From Apostichopus parvimensis (taxonomy: Eukaryota > Echinodermata > Holothuroidea > Aspidochirotida > Stichopodidae): 64,000 bases of DNA. The stretch lies in contig KN884405.1 of the NCBI GenBank assembly GCA_000934455.1, positions 1 to 64,000 on the forward strand. The letters run 5' to 3'. Position 1 is the stretch's first letter. Each line of letters starts with the position of its first letter. The translations under genes and the position numbers were made by a program. Shown here one piece after another: positions 44,601 through 58,600 of the stretch. The notes under the pieces are model-generated. The model saw only the letters and a list, made by a program, of their open reading frames with translations, was not told where the DNA came from and ran no database searches.

Positions 44601-47231
44601 GAGGAAGCCACAATACACAGTCTATTCGCGAGCGGCTACGAGACCAAACCGGCTCTCTCCGTGCCAATCCACGTGGTAGAACTGACCAATGTACCGCAAG
44701 AGCTGAGGATGTCTGCCACAGTCTCTCACGAGGAACCGCGGGTGCAATCGCTGCAAGATATAGAACAGACTCAGAAACAGCTGGTGAGTCTGGAATGTCA
44801 TAAATGTTCATCTGCTGAGAATCTTAGGTCTGCGATTAACTCCAAGATATCAGTGTGATTAGTGTGCACCTTACTGACACTCACACACAAACACACGCAT
44901 ACATACACGCACACAAACACACAAAAATAGGAAACTAAGAGGAGAAAGAGCTACCTGCCACTATAGCATAAATTGGTAATAGCATCAGAGCTGAAAAGTA
45001 TTTTGTTGAAGAAGAGAATGTAACTTTTGATACCTTTTCAAATGGTAATTTTTTATGGTAATATCTTTTGATTTCTCGTACCTGTACTTGTTCTACAATA
45101 ATCTCCCATCTGAGCTTGCATAGGGAGAGGGGTGGTGAAGAGAACTGGAGGATTAGGAGTGGGGAGGGAATAGCTCATATCCACCCTAAAAGGAGACCAT
45201 GGTAGAGGGGATTGAATGGAAGCATGTTGATTCATTCTGGGAGGACCACAGTCTTTCTCACTCTTGTAGACTATGATACCCCTTGGATTCTTCCCTGGGT
45301 CAATTCTATTTCCAGCTTTATAATTTCTTACATATTTTATCATATGAATGACTGTGTCTGCTGTTTGTAGATCTGTTTACAGATTGTACACTTTACACCC
45401 ATATGTTTTATTGTTTCAGTATAACAAAGGCTACACACCCAGCTGGATAAAATCTAAATATGGGGCTTGGTATTTAGATCCGTCATCCTGGAAACTAAGA
45501 AGAGCTGATGAGGTGAGGAGATATTATATTGCTTTTTACAGTCAAATCCAAATCTATTCGAAAAGGTCATTCTGGTTGCACTAACATGATAGCATTTCCC
45601 ACCCCCACCGTCCTGACAGTATGAACAGTTCCTAACCTTCATTTGACGGAAACCGGATATGCATACCGTTAGTACAAGTTATTTGAAGCAAAAACTTTAA
45701 ATAATTGTTTTCTTTATCCTGTATTTGGCTAGGCCTCCTAAGCAACCCCGGCTCCAAAGCTATAGCCCCTCTCACCCTCCATTTAGATATGTGATTATTG
45801 TGTGTGTTTGCTTATAATAAGTAACACTTTTAAACTAGTCAATGCAACAGGTGTGTAATTTCTTACCATTTCTTATCAACAGTTTGATACTTCTTTTTAT
45901 AACCCTTATGTCCAAAAATCATGTCCACCCCCCCCCTCCTCAAGGGCCATATCAAATAAAATCTAAAAGCAAGAAAATAACTTTGCTGTTTGTGATATCT
46001 TAATGGCATCCAAAATTAGTCTTTTTATTTTATATACTTTTTTTTTTTATCAATTTCATTCATCATCGGTCTGCTTAATCTTTTTCTATGAAAGCCTTTG
46101 GAAGACCCTCAATCTATCAAAGACAAAGAGATGTCGGAGTCGAAGAAAAAGAGTCTGGCCATGGACGAGCAGCTGGCTCCACTCCACGGAGCTAAATCTT
46201 TCAAAGATTTTGTGGAAAAGAAGGACACTCGAGTCCCAGAGGTTAGTAAAATGAGAGGACAAATTTGGTTAAAATATGTCTTACTTTGGATACAATTTTT
46301 TGTGACGGAATCTCATCTTCTAGAACAAAGTAGGAACTGGTGAATACAGCTTTTAAGCAAATAATCGTGTTGAAGTTTATTAACCTACAATGAAAATCTT
46401 TTTGTCTGATTTGTCTCATACAAAAATGAATCATTTCCCCCTTTTTGTCATGTCCTTGGAAGGGTGAGGGTGGAGAGGGGGGGGGTAGCTTAATAGATTA
46501 TGTGGCCAATTGGTACACTATTTTAGTGTTGGTATCTCTTGGTCTTGAAAAGGTTAGAAACTAGTGAATACTGTGAAAGGTTTGGGAATATAACCCTATT
46601 TGCAACGTATGTTATGATCTCAGAATTTATTATATCATACATTGACAATGAATTAAATATGCAAGGTCAGCCTTATGGTTCTAAGCACTTTTTTTTTAAC
46701 TGGTATTTTTACCACCTGATGATTTGTCTAAAGGAAAGTACAATTTGTTAACAAAAACCATAACATATTTGGAGCCAGAAAAGATAGGATCCCAGTTTTC
46801 AAGCTAGTAGGAGCTTTTTTATGTTTGCGATACCGAACAAGGAAATAAATACGGGATAAAAGACACCCCCCATGGCTTTGGGAACAAAAAGTAACATTTT
46901 TCTGGAGGAGTAGGAGGAGGAGGATTATGAGATGGAGACAAATCACATCAACAGAAATCACAAATTTAAAGCAGAGAGTTGCACTGTTTGGTGTCATGTA
47001 GTCTCCTTTATAAAACTGATGACGATTCATATTTCTATCGATAAGAGATTATCCATCAACAGCCTCAGTCTCAAATTTTGATGTTTTCTTCTTGCTCAGT
47101 TCCTTGAGAGGGTCGCGATGTTCCAAGCTAAAGCAATAGCAGAACAGGAGGCGGCCGCTACTGCAGAGAGCGGACACGTGGCCAGTAACAGCGGAGTTAG
47201 TAGTACCAAGGCATACAGCATAACAAGTTGA
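41626..47231 (+). CDS. FAM47E: FAM47E-like protein (complete, 8 coding exons)
   Basis: A 458-residue member of the FAM47 family (human FAM47E is somewhat shorter). Family motifs run in order: GLDDFRDG (57-64), HPLALYP (135-141), DVVDILDPE (about 154-162), FCDWVSGLGG (260-269), KYGAWYLD (348-355), RRADEPLEDP across exons 6-7, and FKDFV (402-406). An acidic run, SDDEEDEEEDEG, sits at 167-178. Human FAM47E is reported to associate with the methyltransferase PRMT5 and chromatin; whether this holds here is unknown. There is no signal peptide or membrane segment. The ATG at 41626 is the first in-frame start; the neighbouring CEP135 gene is transcribed away from it. Confidence 0.9.
42282..42438 (+). 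CDS. FAM47E: FAM47E-like exon 2
   Basis: Completes WYKERLKTKFLKNRKPG and carries GKWQFAHDGLDDFRDGLPP, the first conserved FAM47 block. The acceptor is TTCCAG and the donor is AAA|GTGAGT, phase 0. Confidence 0.92.
43140..43361 (+). CDS. FAM47E: FAM47E-like exon 3
   Basis: Encodes residues 77-150, with SKVTPLQQQRRDHINELEAG and HPLALYPHLEESIPPD, aligned with the human block that ends HPLAVYPGLEDALPPE. The acceptor is ATTAG and the donor is GAT|GTAAGT, phase 0. Confidence 0.94.
43724..43905 (+). CDS. FAM47E: FAM47E-like exon 4
   Basis: Encodes VFEDVVDILDPEMNMY, then an Asp/Glu run and a polar Ser/Lys-rich part that is likely disordered. The acceptor is TTCAG and the donor is GA|GTAAGA, phase 2. 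Confidence 0.92.
44411..44783 (+). CDS. FAM47E: FAM47E-like exon 5
   Basis: Encodes residues 211-335, including PYRWLPKK, FCDWVSGLGG and ELTNVPQELRMS (human KLNQVPLEIKRS). The acceptor is a tandem CAGCAG, so two isoforms differing by one residue are possible. The donor is CTG|GTGAGT, phase 0. Confidence 0.93.
44870..44928 (+). repeat. CA-rich degenerate microsatellite
   Basis: Runs of CACACA broken by CAAACA, CGCATACATA and similar words, in FAM47E-like intron 5. No other signal. Confidence 0.8.
45420..45512 (+). CDS. FAM47E: FAM47E-like exon 6
   Basis: Encodes residues 336-366, the most conserved block of the family: KYGAWYLDPSSWKLRRADE. The acceptor is TTTCAG and the donor is GAG|GTGAGG, phase 0. 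Confidence 0.95.
46095..46241 (+). CDS. FAM47E: FAM47E-like exon 7
   Basis: Encodes residues 367-415, PLEDPQS through LHGAKSFKDFVEKKDTRVPE, aligned with the human C-terminal LYGTVAFKDFILSRGYRTP. The acceptor is GAAAG, with a poor polypyrimidine tract. The donor is GAG|GTTAGT, phase 0. Confidence 0.92.
47100..47231 (+). CDS. FAM47E: FAM47E-like exon 8, last coding exon
   Basis: Encodes the last 43 residues, FLERVAMFQAKAIAEQEAAA and a Ser-rich end, with stop codon TGA at 47229-47231. The acceptor is GCTCAG. The first residues match human FLENIY. Confidence 0.92.
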   Translation, partial: FLERVAMFQAKAIAEQEAAATAESGHVASNSGVSSTKAYSITS

Positions 47232-47527
47232 TTGGCTGGCCATCCTCTCCTTAGACCATCAAATACCAGTCGTTTGTCATCTGATACAGTAGATCTTGAT
47301 GGACGACCTTGTGAAGTTTTTATTTGTTGAGGAAAGTTCTCTTTAGAAGGGGTGTGGTTATATATGATATCATATTCAGAAGGAGGTGATAAACATAAAG
47401 ACCATCGGTAATCATAATGCTTGAGGAACTCACAAGGAATTCATTCGTGTTGCTAGTATGCAAAGATTCATGTGATTATCTGTTGAGCTTAAGGATTGCA
47501 GATATTGTTTGTATGGACAGTTCTGAA

Positions 47528-47533
47528 AATAAA
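47528..47533 (+). promoter_or_regulatory. FAM47E: Candidate poly(A) signal of the FAM47E-like gene
   Basis: AATAAA lies 297 bases past the stop codon in the sequence CTGAAAATAAATGAT. It is the first canonical hexamer after the stop that I noticed. Confidence 0.6.
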
Positions 47534-48324
47534 TGATATGATAGGAACTCAGTTATGTCTTTGATGTTCTGATATCATTTGATTTTATTGCTTAACATCT
47601 GATTGGTAATCTAGTAACGAGTTGAATGAGGCATCTTATGATTATGCATGAGATATTTTGTGAGTCAAGGATCATGGACTTTATGCAAATGGATGTGGTT
47701 CCGAAGGTAGGATATGTACATTAGTGTCATCAGGGAGGGTAGTAGGATGAAGAAAAAAATATGACAATTTTGTTGATGAAACAGAGTTTCCATGTGAGGA
47801 GTTGATAAGATATATGTTGCTGAATTTAAAGTAGTTTACCCAAGGAAAGGATTAGAAGGTATTTGAAATCCTCATCAACGATTAAATTACTTTATAATTT
47901 CCCAGTGTTATTTCTGTTCAGAATTTTTCCTGATACCAAAATATAACTAATATTTAAAATACTGAAATTCTCTTGAAATCCATTCCCTGCCACTTTCTGG
48001 GTGGTATGAACAGACTGAGGCATCTGGCATAGTGATACAACTGTGATGTGGGGTTCTTGAAACAAGTAGTTCATTCACCTCGTAGGAAACTATCATTTAG
48101 TCAAGGGGATGGGGACATCAGGCATTTGATGTTCTAGGAAGTGTTATTTCAGCACTGATAATGTGCATTCTGCTTTTGCCAAGACACGGTTAAGATATGT
48201 TGGCTTAATTATGCGCCTTCTTGTTATAATGCATAGGATTTATTTGAAATGCAAGATTTTATTTTGCAACTTCCAGGAATATTTGTAGAGGATTGTTTGG
48301 AATCTCCCATGTGTGTTAGTGAGG

Positions 48325-48400
48325 TGGTGGGGCGGGGGGGGGGGGGGGGGGGGGGCTTGCATTGGTGGGGGCAGGGGGAACGGAGAGGAGGGGAAATAGG
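48325..48400 (+). repeat. Poly-G run with G-rich flank
   Basis: About 23 consecutive G (48333-48355) are followed by GGTGGGGGCAGGGGG and GAGGAGGGG. This pattern can form G-quadruplexes, and homopolymer length is likely to be unreliable in the assembly. Confidence 0.85.
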
Positions 48401-51400
48401 CAGGTGACAAGTGAAACGCATCTGCTGTCAAACTTAGTAGAAGGTTAATTGATTCATAATGTAAATAAGTTTGTATTTTTATGATGTATATAAAGAAGCA
48501 ACACAAACAAAATATGTATATTTCAACAAGATATTGTCTTTCCTAATTATTTTGCTTTGCAGTATCACTTTAGGACAAATTATGGACGACCTTTTTGCTA
48601 AGATCATGCGTAGTCTCTGCTCTTTTTTGTAAGGAATGGTGATACACAGATCTGACTATGATCACACAGTCACAGTCTCGAAGCAAGGGGACGGGTTGAA
48701 AATGGATCAGTACTTTTGGTTTTCGTGTCCAGGTTCTTTCTTGGGTGACTTCATTATTATTTCCATTTTCTTCACATGAATAAGCACATCCTTAAGTCTT
48801 ACAATCCCCAGACTGGATACAAACTTGACTGTGGCCTGCAAGAAAAACTTTATGCTGACCTACCTCTTGATTTAAAGAAAACAGTTGTGTTTCATGGCGG
48901 ATATTTGAATTTAGTGTATAATCCCAGAGATCTGCTTGTGTGTTTTCAAACTTCATGATTAGAGAGTTAATATTCATTTACTTCATTCCTCACTTTAACT
49001 GTCTCCTCACTACAACTGCACTCTTACTGTACCATGCTTAGAGCTCTTGGTAACTGTTTTAGCCACATCCTATCCCTCTGACCAGCTGACCCCCTTCTCC
49101 ATTCCCCTTCTGTCAACATTGAGAACAAAATACTCCAATTACTATATAAGCACTACTACTCTAAGAAGTTCAGTAGGTTTAGCAACATATCCTTTGGAAA
49201 TCAGAATGCAGTGAAAGTTCAGTGAGTGACCATAAGAGGATTGGCGTAGAATAGAGACAAATTTTTTTTTTCTTCAAATGTCCAGATTTTTCACAAGAAG
49301 AACATCGAACGCCGTTTTTTTTTGGCAGGCTTGTTCGTTACTTAGTGCAGAACGCTGGTAGGAGACCCCCCCCCCCCCTCTAATGGTTGATACACTACAT
49401 GAAAGCAGTAATTGGTTGTGACTGTAAAACCGAAATCTCTCTAGTTATATCGGTGGCTTAGGGTTATAGTACTTCTTCAGTTCTTTGTATACTTCCGTGA
49501 ACTTTTTTGTGGATGGTCTAATTAATATGGGATACAAGCTTTTACTATAATGTTAACCGTTCTTCCTTACGACTCCTTATTTCAACGCCAGGGTCGTAAA
49601 TTTCTTCAATACAAACCATGGCTAACACGTGCCATAACAGAAAGAATGAAACATAGTACATATATATTTGAAGCTTCCGTAAATTGAATTTCATACAGCA
49701 ATTAAAATTCCTCCTTTATTCCGGTTCAGGTAAAAAAATAATAGTAATTTTGCGTCTCTTTCTAATACGTAGCTTTAATTTGTTTCTTTCTTAAATTAAT
49801 CCTATCCTCATTGCCGAATTGTTGTGTACGGTCCGGGTACAACTTATCTACAAACCATTTAGAACCAAAATATATTCCACTTTTGCATTAATGAAACTTT
49901 GTAAATGACCGTTTCTGTTGTCAACGTATGATAAAATATTCAAATTTAGAGCATTTTTTGCTTATAAAAATTAAGTATACCACAAATATGATGGCGCTAC
50001 ACCACTACTCAACAGAAGCATAGTAGCGGGTTACATGTCAGTTGAATAACCTTCTCCACTCCACAGTGATGTTCCATTCTGACCACAACATAAATTTGAT
50101 ACCAATTGGGTTCATAAAATTGGGCTAAAAAGTCCCTTCGTCCGGTCAAGTACAACCGTATGAAAACAACTTCATTGCTTCATAACACAAGACTATGTAT
50201 TTGTCTCTGGTAGTGGTGAGCCTAGACGACGACAACTTGCAATATGTATTTTCCATCCCGACAAGTCGCAAAGCGTAAAGTCTGGATCTTCTCTGTACTC
50301 TGTTTATAAAGTTAGGCCCTATTTAGGGCGCTTAAAATTAGGGCCAACTTTACTGATGATATTAACCGACATGTGACACATAATGTATAATTGGGATGAA
50401 ATTGAAAAAAAAATATAACGCACCACTCAGTTCTTCTAAAGGTATCATATATGCTTGCAATGATCAATTTTGAATTACGTAAAGTCTTCGGATCACTGAA
50501 GCCACTTGGTACATTATATACGTAAGTACCTATATACTTTTATACTACATTGTTTTAATCTCTGCTTCGCGAGTGCATTTTTACACGATTTTTGTTAAAA
50601 TCAATAAATAATGTTGGCATCACAAAAAATACTCGCATATGACTGGTAGTATATAGCTCCTTTTGACTAACTGTGCTGCATAAAAAACAATAGGCTAATG
50701 AAATAACTAAAACGTTGCGAACAGGGTTACGCCGTGGCTCGCGCAGGTTACTTATTTTCTTTCTGTTGGTCGATGTTTCATTAATAAATGTACAAAGCCA
50801 TGCTAAGCAAGCAAGGCCACGCAGGCAATTTGCTCTATTGGGAGTTCGAGGGGACAGGAGTTGATGGAATTGTTAGATAGACCCTGGATAGACCCATTGA
50901 GTTAAATGGATGTGTTTCATACATGAAAAAAGAAATCCCATCATTACTTCAATGATCAGCAAAAGTTAAAAGTTGCCTTTTGCGCTTATTTTGTCGAAAC
51001 CCGGTGATACCATTATAAAATTTATGGAAAAATATATAGGCCTAACTAATGTACATAAAAATGTAGGATGTCACTTTAATTCACCGAACTCCTCATTAAT
51101 AACGATTAAGCATTAACTTCATATGTTTACCGGACGAAACAAAAGAATCTACGTTGCTTTGATATATCGTGAGTAGTGGCTCTTTGGTATAATCGAGTGA
51201 ACACGTGTGACCATATGAGTTTGGCCACGATAATAAGCCACGCCGAAATCCGGTCACCCTTATATCATACACAGGTATATACTCTCTTTTCAGATGACCT
51301 ACTGATAAGAAGAAAATAATAAAACTTCACAATCTTTCATTCATGAGGTTATTAAAGCACGCAAAGAAAGGGCCATGTGTTACTTTTAATAACCCACTGT

Positions 51401-51526
51401 GTTAAAATACTGAAAATTCCTTTGCAGCAATGAAATCGTACGAAAACTCCCGTAACGCTTGTTTAGCTTGAGGACACAATATTGTTTGGATTAGGCCAAA
51501 CACCCGACTTATCGTCGCCCCCTGAC

Positions 51527-51542
51527 TGACGTCATCCATTGG
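51527..51542 (+). promoter_or_regulatory. CRE and inverted CCAAT cluster, candidate Smad1/5 promoter
   Basis: A perfect CRE palindrome, TGACGTCA (51527-51534), is followed four bases later by ATTGG (51538-51542). It is preceded by CGCCCCCTGAC. The spacing and mix look like an animal core-proximal promoter. A strong donor, GAAA|GTGAGT, at 52004 could end a non-coding first exon. The link to Smad is by position only. Confidence 0.35.
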
Positions 51543-54419
51543 CTTCTGTGTTTACATGTGTTTTTACTACCAATAGTCATACACTCTAAACAACGTAATT
51601 CTCTGTATCCTCAATGATGCTGTTAAAATGTGCTTGATAAAGAACAAAATGGAACTTGATTAGAGTCCTGACACGAATATATGTTTTCAATACCGAGTTT
51701 CAATCATCAGTTATCATCTAAACTACCCACAAGCGGATGAATACCAAGCAACTATACCGTCTGTATTACCAATGCACGGTCTTCCTGTCGCCACCAAAAT
51801 AAGTGTCTGCGTCTTGAAGTTGAACGTACCACTACCAGTGTATAATGGTAAAACCCGTAGACATCGAACAAGCGTATCTTGAGTACCGTTGACTCATTTT
51901 CATTGAGTGTTTTCAGTTAAATATCCCAGCCGCTTTTTAACCATATTATTAGTCAGTTTCTCAATACGAAGGATTCTCGTACTTCGAAGATTTACCAAGT
52001 GAAAGTGAGTCATATGCGCCATCTTTGTTAACTGTCGTGTATCCTACTGAGTTATTTCAATAATCGCATTTCTTGACAGTGTAGTGTGTCGCCTGCAATG
52101 ATTTATTATACAAATTGCCGACGATTTTGTCATCTGTAAATGTGTCGGCATAATGTATCACTAACGTACACATAGGCATAGGGGCCTAAGTTAGGCCTTA
52201 CGTTTTCAATTCATCGAACTTGTTCAGTTCTTATTCTTACATCAAATTTACATTTCTGGGGCCTACGCTAGCTAACGTTAAATGTCCAATAAGTGTAACC
52301 GGATGTCAAAACTTGAAGTGGAAACCTACGTTAGACCACTTCGAGTTTTGGACTCTCAAGACGGACCCTAGCCTAATTTAACCTAAATTAGCTTAGCCTA
52401 GGCCTATGTATGATACTAGGGGCTATATTAACAATTAGTCCTAGCCAAGATTTGTATGAGTAAATCCCAAGCTCTGGGCCCTATATTGTTATCCTTAGTT
52501 ACTTAATCAGGGTTAACATGCACAGCAGTGAAACCTATGCTTAGGGCCTAGGCCAAGGTCCCAAACTGGTAGTGGTATGAACTATGATCCTACTCAACTA
52601 GCTATTAGTATTAGGCTACTACAAATATGTGAAGTGACTAGTGTAGGCCGATTGTGTTATACACACGTTGTTGTACTGTAGCCACCATGTTTAAATGCCA
52701 GTTTTTATTTAACAGCCTTGGATTTAATTGAAGCAGTAAAGTTTAATTGGCCAGGCTATAGCCAAGCCTCAAGTCTAGGAATACAAGTAATACTCAGTTT
52801 TGTAATTTGAAGTGTTTTGATGAATTATTTCAGCCATTGCCAAAATATGAGAAAACGCTAATATTTTGGCCGAGCCTAGTTTAGCACATTCTGGTGGAAT
52901 CCATGAATGAAGAGCTGAGTTACAATTCCAATTGATTGTCAATACCATGCTATGTACTAGTACAACTGCTACTCATGACACCATATTACAAAGCTTTGGC
53001 AAAGCGCTATGTCCAAGCACTATGTTCAGGTTACACATTTCACAAATATAGGACTACAATTTCAATACAGCTAATAATAAAGCTGGAAAACAACATAGTA
53101 ATTGTAATGAAATTGTAGATTTTTCACAGAATGTATATGCATACTTGTACATTCATATATGTACAGAAGCCAGTACAGTATTCATCCCAATAACCCATGT
53201 CATCTTGTCATGCCTCTTCTCCATTTGTCAACTTTTCCTCTATTTTGATATCATGTCAGTGGCCACCATAGCTGTGGGCTACACTGCCAGTCAGACAACA
53301 TTAACCCTGAGAATATGCAGGTCACCAAGGGTACTAGTTTTAGCAAAGTTGGTCTTGCTTTTCTTATAAAATACTAGTTTACCTAATTGGGAAAAATGAA
53401 AACATCCTTGTGATGATAACAAAATGCAGTGTTGCAAACATTTTCTGATACTTCAAAACACTACAAGAGGAAAACAAGAACAAAACTGGGTTTAGTGTTT
53501 TTACTTGAATTGCAGAAAACAAAGGAAAGATGATCCTGAATGGCATAGCAGATTCTAATTGGTTTTGCTTTCACTTAAGTCATACTCCACTTTTAGAGTC
53601 TCATTATAATTCCAAACATTGACTTATAAAAAGCTGTTTGAAGTAAACAGATGACATTGCTGTACTGCTTTTGAGTAGGAGCCACTAAGTTGAGCTGTCG
53701 ATAAAATACAGTTCTAAATATCAATGGGGTTTTACAAAACAGAATTTTATGGATGTAACATATATTGCAAACAGAATTTCTGACATTCCCTTAACAACTT
53801 ATTTATTGTGCTCCTGTCTTGCCTGTCTTGACTCTACTACTGTATTGCACCTTCCCATCTACACAACCTAAGAACTGGTAATAATTTCGCACTGCGCTCC
53901 CTTGACCCTCCTGCGGGTCATCGCCCATCACCTCCTCCTTCCTGATCTAGCCCAACTGTGAAGTATTGGATTATTTCTGGCATTCCCTGAACTGCTTTTC
54001 TATGTTAAGTTAAACTTTTGCTCCAGTTGCAGAATTTAAGTGTTACACAATTGGATTACATGAAATAAAGTGCGGGAATGTCACATTGCTCCATAAACTT
54101 GCCTGTGGTGCATGAGTTTACCTAACATGTACTAGCTAATAGACTGCTAGGTTTCTACAGGCTTGTTCATGGTACAGATACAGTCTGCTCTGATTTGTAT
54201 AAGGTTTGGTAATAGATTACTTTGTAGTTGAAAATTGTTTTCTGTATAGTAGTCTGCATTTTGTCTCATTATAATAATAATTATTAATAATCAGCAGTTA
54301 TTTTTACGACACTTAAAGCAACCACAAATTTGGGAGAAACCAGCAAGGGCTTATGGATTACAACTTATATACTGTACATGTCGGTTAGCTTCCAATTCAA
54401 CATTTTAACTCAAATTTGG

Positions 54420-54550
54420 AATTAATTTAGAAAGTCATTTCAGATGGGAACACCGTAGATTGCTCTTGGATGAAAAACCCACCTTCCTATAACCCGGCCA
54501 GGTATCGAACTCGGTACCTCCCGATTGCTAAGCCTCATTGCTTCAAATGT
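54420..54550 (-). mobile_element. tRNA-related SINE fragment
   Basis: On the minus strand GGTACCGAGTTCGATACCTG contains a B-box-like GAGTTCGATACC. A body with GGTGGGTTTTTCATCCAAGA follows. No full tRNA fold or clear A box is present, so it is a fragment or a diverged SINE. Confidence 0.45.
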
Positions 54551-55081
54551 ATATCTTTGCCCTAATTTGCCCCTTTTGCACAGTATTTTTTGTTATGCAA
54601 TACTGGATATTCGCTGTATATCTCCTGAAAGAACAAGTCACCTATTTTACATCTTATTGTATGCAGGTAGGTAAGAGATGTTCAACTTTACCACATGGTA
54701 GGCAACACGTGTACAGTACAAAAGACTGCACTGGTTGTACATGTTTCTAGCTAGTTTTGATTAAAGTTTACTTTTTATAATATAGGCAGACACATACATG
54801 TGCCCATCTTGCAAGCGTGCATTGCCCTTCTAGAGATACATCAATATTCATTAATATACAGTATATCATTACAGAGTTGTAACTGCTTTTTCAAATGTTT
54901 GTTGTTAGTAAACACTTTGGTAAGGTAGATATTGATTTTCCATCTTCTGGTAATAGATGGGAATAAATTGTACAAACATATTGCACACATTTAAATGTTT
55001 TAGTCCTGGTTGCATGTTTCCACTTCATATTAGTTATTTGTCTGGCTTTTTGTGCTTGCATTTTTTATTTTTCTCTCGCAG

Positions 55082-55697
<616 letters not shown>

Positions 55698-58600
55698 TAA
55701 TCCTGCATGTGTTTGATATGTATGTAACTTTCCAAACAGATGGACGGTCGTCATACTTGCAACATATGGTAGATGCTCGAGGTGGTGAATGGATTATATA
55801 TGTGCCAATTTAGGGCGCGCTAGCATTAGTGGATATAACAGATTTATAAATAATATTTGAAAGAAAAATTTCAAAGCTAATTCTTCTTGCTTTTATATGT
55901 GTCAATAGGCTAGATAACCCATAACACTTGGTAGCAATTTTTTTTTTCAATGCCAAGAAATGTGAGTGTTTGTGTGCAGTATGACTGTCAGTTTGTGTCT
56001 CTTATCTGTACAATTGTCTACCTGTCCAGATTGTGTATGTACATGTATACATGCATGTACATGTACATCTCTACCTACATAAACTGTATGTATGCATCTT
56101 ATTCGCTTGCAAGAACATGATGTTTAAGTACATGTACTTCAGACAATCCAAGGTGAGAGGATGACCCCTATAATTATTCTTAGCGGGCTGGCATGATTGT
56201 TAATGACCGGTCGTAGCTCAATCTGAACCTCCACATCTGCCATTTTGCAGGATTATTTTGTTTTTAAAGGGAAGTGTTTAATGTGATACTAATTAATGGA
56301 CACAAAAGTATGCCAATTATGTATGCCTAATTATTGTGTTTTAAAATGTCATTTCACTCGCATACATTCCACCTGTCAGGAAGTCGTTCTTTGTAATTGT
56401 ATTGTTTGTTCACAGGCCACTAAATTGATGGTACAGTACATAACTGGCAACTTGTGTAAAATCTCCTATTTATTTGCACTCTGAAGAATATACTGTAGCT
56501 TACAACAAATGGTAACAAAACTTGAACTGCACTGCACCCGCACTTCATCTTTCTTCTCCTTTTACCAGTTGGAATTTTGCAACAAGATTTCAGCTCAGTT
56601 TTTTGTTTAGTACGATTGAATCCTGCACATTCTTTTTTTCCCGTCATTTGTGAGGCTTTCAGAGACAAAGTTCCAAACTGACATCAATTGGCAGTATTTT
56701 GTAATTAAACCCTTCTCTTACTGATATGTTCAGACATACAAAGTCATGTCTTTTTTGGTTTTCTCCAGTCAGGATTATTAAAGTAGGATGTTACTTGAGC
56801 AATTCTTAGATGAAGTATTTCAGAACAGCTTTGTTGAAATAATGCATTGTAAGCTGAAAGGAAGGCTGTAGGAAGGTTATAACAGTTCCAGGTAAATTGG
56901 CAGGTACCTGTTTTGAAAGTTTCTATGACCCAGTAACCCTCCCACCCCCTCCATCCACAAATAGAGATGAACGTTCGGCAAAATATTAACTTCTAATATT
57001 AAGTTCTCATATTAAGTTCTCAAAATATTAAGTTCTAACCAACTTCCCAAGGACAAGTAGACCAAACTAATTTTGCACTAATTGATCATACAATTTCATG
57101 GACTGATTTCCTAGAATTGTGTATAGATCATTGAGCATCAAAAAAAGGCTAGATATTTGCCAGGTGATTTTGATGAATGGGTAGAAATTTTTCCCAGGTA
57201 GTACTTCTTGCAGGTTTTACATGACAGAGGTGTATTCTGTGCCATCTGTGGTAACATTGATGCAGTGTAAGGCTATATAAATGTTATACTGTGTTATCAT
57301 TCCTGTGAAAGGAAAATTATTGCAAGATTAACTTAATTTAACTTCAACTTTCATCATCTTATCAGCAGACTGTAAATTTTCTGCCTACTCTATAAAAGTT
57401 GCTACTTTAATTTTGTGTACCCATTCTGAGTGTAAAAAATCCTCTAAGTTGTAAATTAAAAATAACCTAGACCAGTTGAAGGGAAGCTTGTATTCATTTT
57501 ATCTAGTGCCTGGGTACTATACAATGGTAATCTGAATCACAGAGAGCGTACTGTAGCTGTTCGAGATATATGCTGCTGTTGCCTTAGTGTGATGTGAGCA
57601 TGACTCATCTAAGCCCAAAGAGTTTTCTTGTGACTCATCTTGAAGAAGTGTTTGCATTGAGGGGTCTTTGAATTTGAATGAGCATTTATTTGAACACATT
57701 TCAAAGAAGCTCAGTTACCAAGGAGGAAAAAATTTGTTTGCAAAAGTTTTCGTACATCCTTATATTGTAAACAGGTCAAACCGAACCTTTATTTGGTGTT
57801 GGTCTGTCTGCCAAGATTAAAAATATGAATTACTTGGCTTTAGATTTTAAGTTAGATTTCACTGTTTCTAGTAGTTGTAGTGTTAAGTAGGTACAATGGA
57901 TCTTAGTGAATTGTGAAGAGGGAAAATATACAGCCCGTCTTTTGAAATCTCCCTGGGTCAAAATGACAATATGATGCATAGAAATAGTACTCATAAAACA
58001 TGGAGTACACGAATTAAATGTTCAATCAAGCTCTAAATGGCAGCTGAATGTACAGTAAAATACCAAGTATAAGTGTACAGAATGTATACATTATCTTCCA
58101 AGATCAACCTTAAATGGATTTCAACAGAATGATGAATCAACTACAGTAAGAACTATTGCAAGTTTTTCTGGTCTATGAGAAAAAAGCCATTTGTACTTAT
58201 GAATCACCTGTAAATGACGAGCTTGATATACGTAACCTTGCTGTATTTTTTGGCCTGTGGACTGTGGTGCCATCAGCACGCATTATAAATGATTGACTTA
58301 TCTGGTAAGTTGTAACATTATACTCTGTTGTGGTTATTTTGCAGAGGAACCAGTGTTCCATCATATCACTATTCATTATCTTGTTCTCATGAGAGAGTTT
58401 CTTAAGGTGTTGTTAATAAATTTACTTCATTTTTAATAAGTTAACAACAAAGCTCGTTAGCAATTCTGATAGAATTATTGTAGATTATGATTGATTTATA
58501 TGTGTCAAAACAGTCAAAACCGTAGTCTGAAGCAAAATATCTCTTGTTTTAACTCAATCAATACAGATGTGTGCTACTAAACAGAACATTACATAGTGAC

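Larger units (their letters stand above)
47232..55081. other. Non-coding spacer between FAM47E-like and Smad1/5
   Basis: No coding exon is supported in this 7.8 kb beyond the FAM47 3' UTR. It holds a G-run with GA-rich flanks (48325-48400), a poly-C run near 49369-49379, promoter-like motifs at 51.52-51.55 kb, stretches of TAGGCCTA-type palindromic words (about 52.17-52.56 kb) and a tRNA-like SINE fragment (54420-54550). The 5' non-coding exon or exons of Smad1/5 should lie here. Confidence 0.7.

Noticed and set aside
44450-44811. Frames of 91 and 117 codons on both strands over FAM47E-like exon 5
   Set aside because: They are shadows of the real exon. The FAM47 frame has conserved motifs and proper splice phases.
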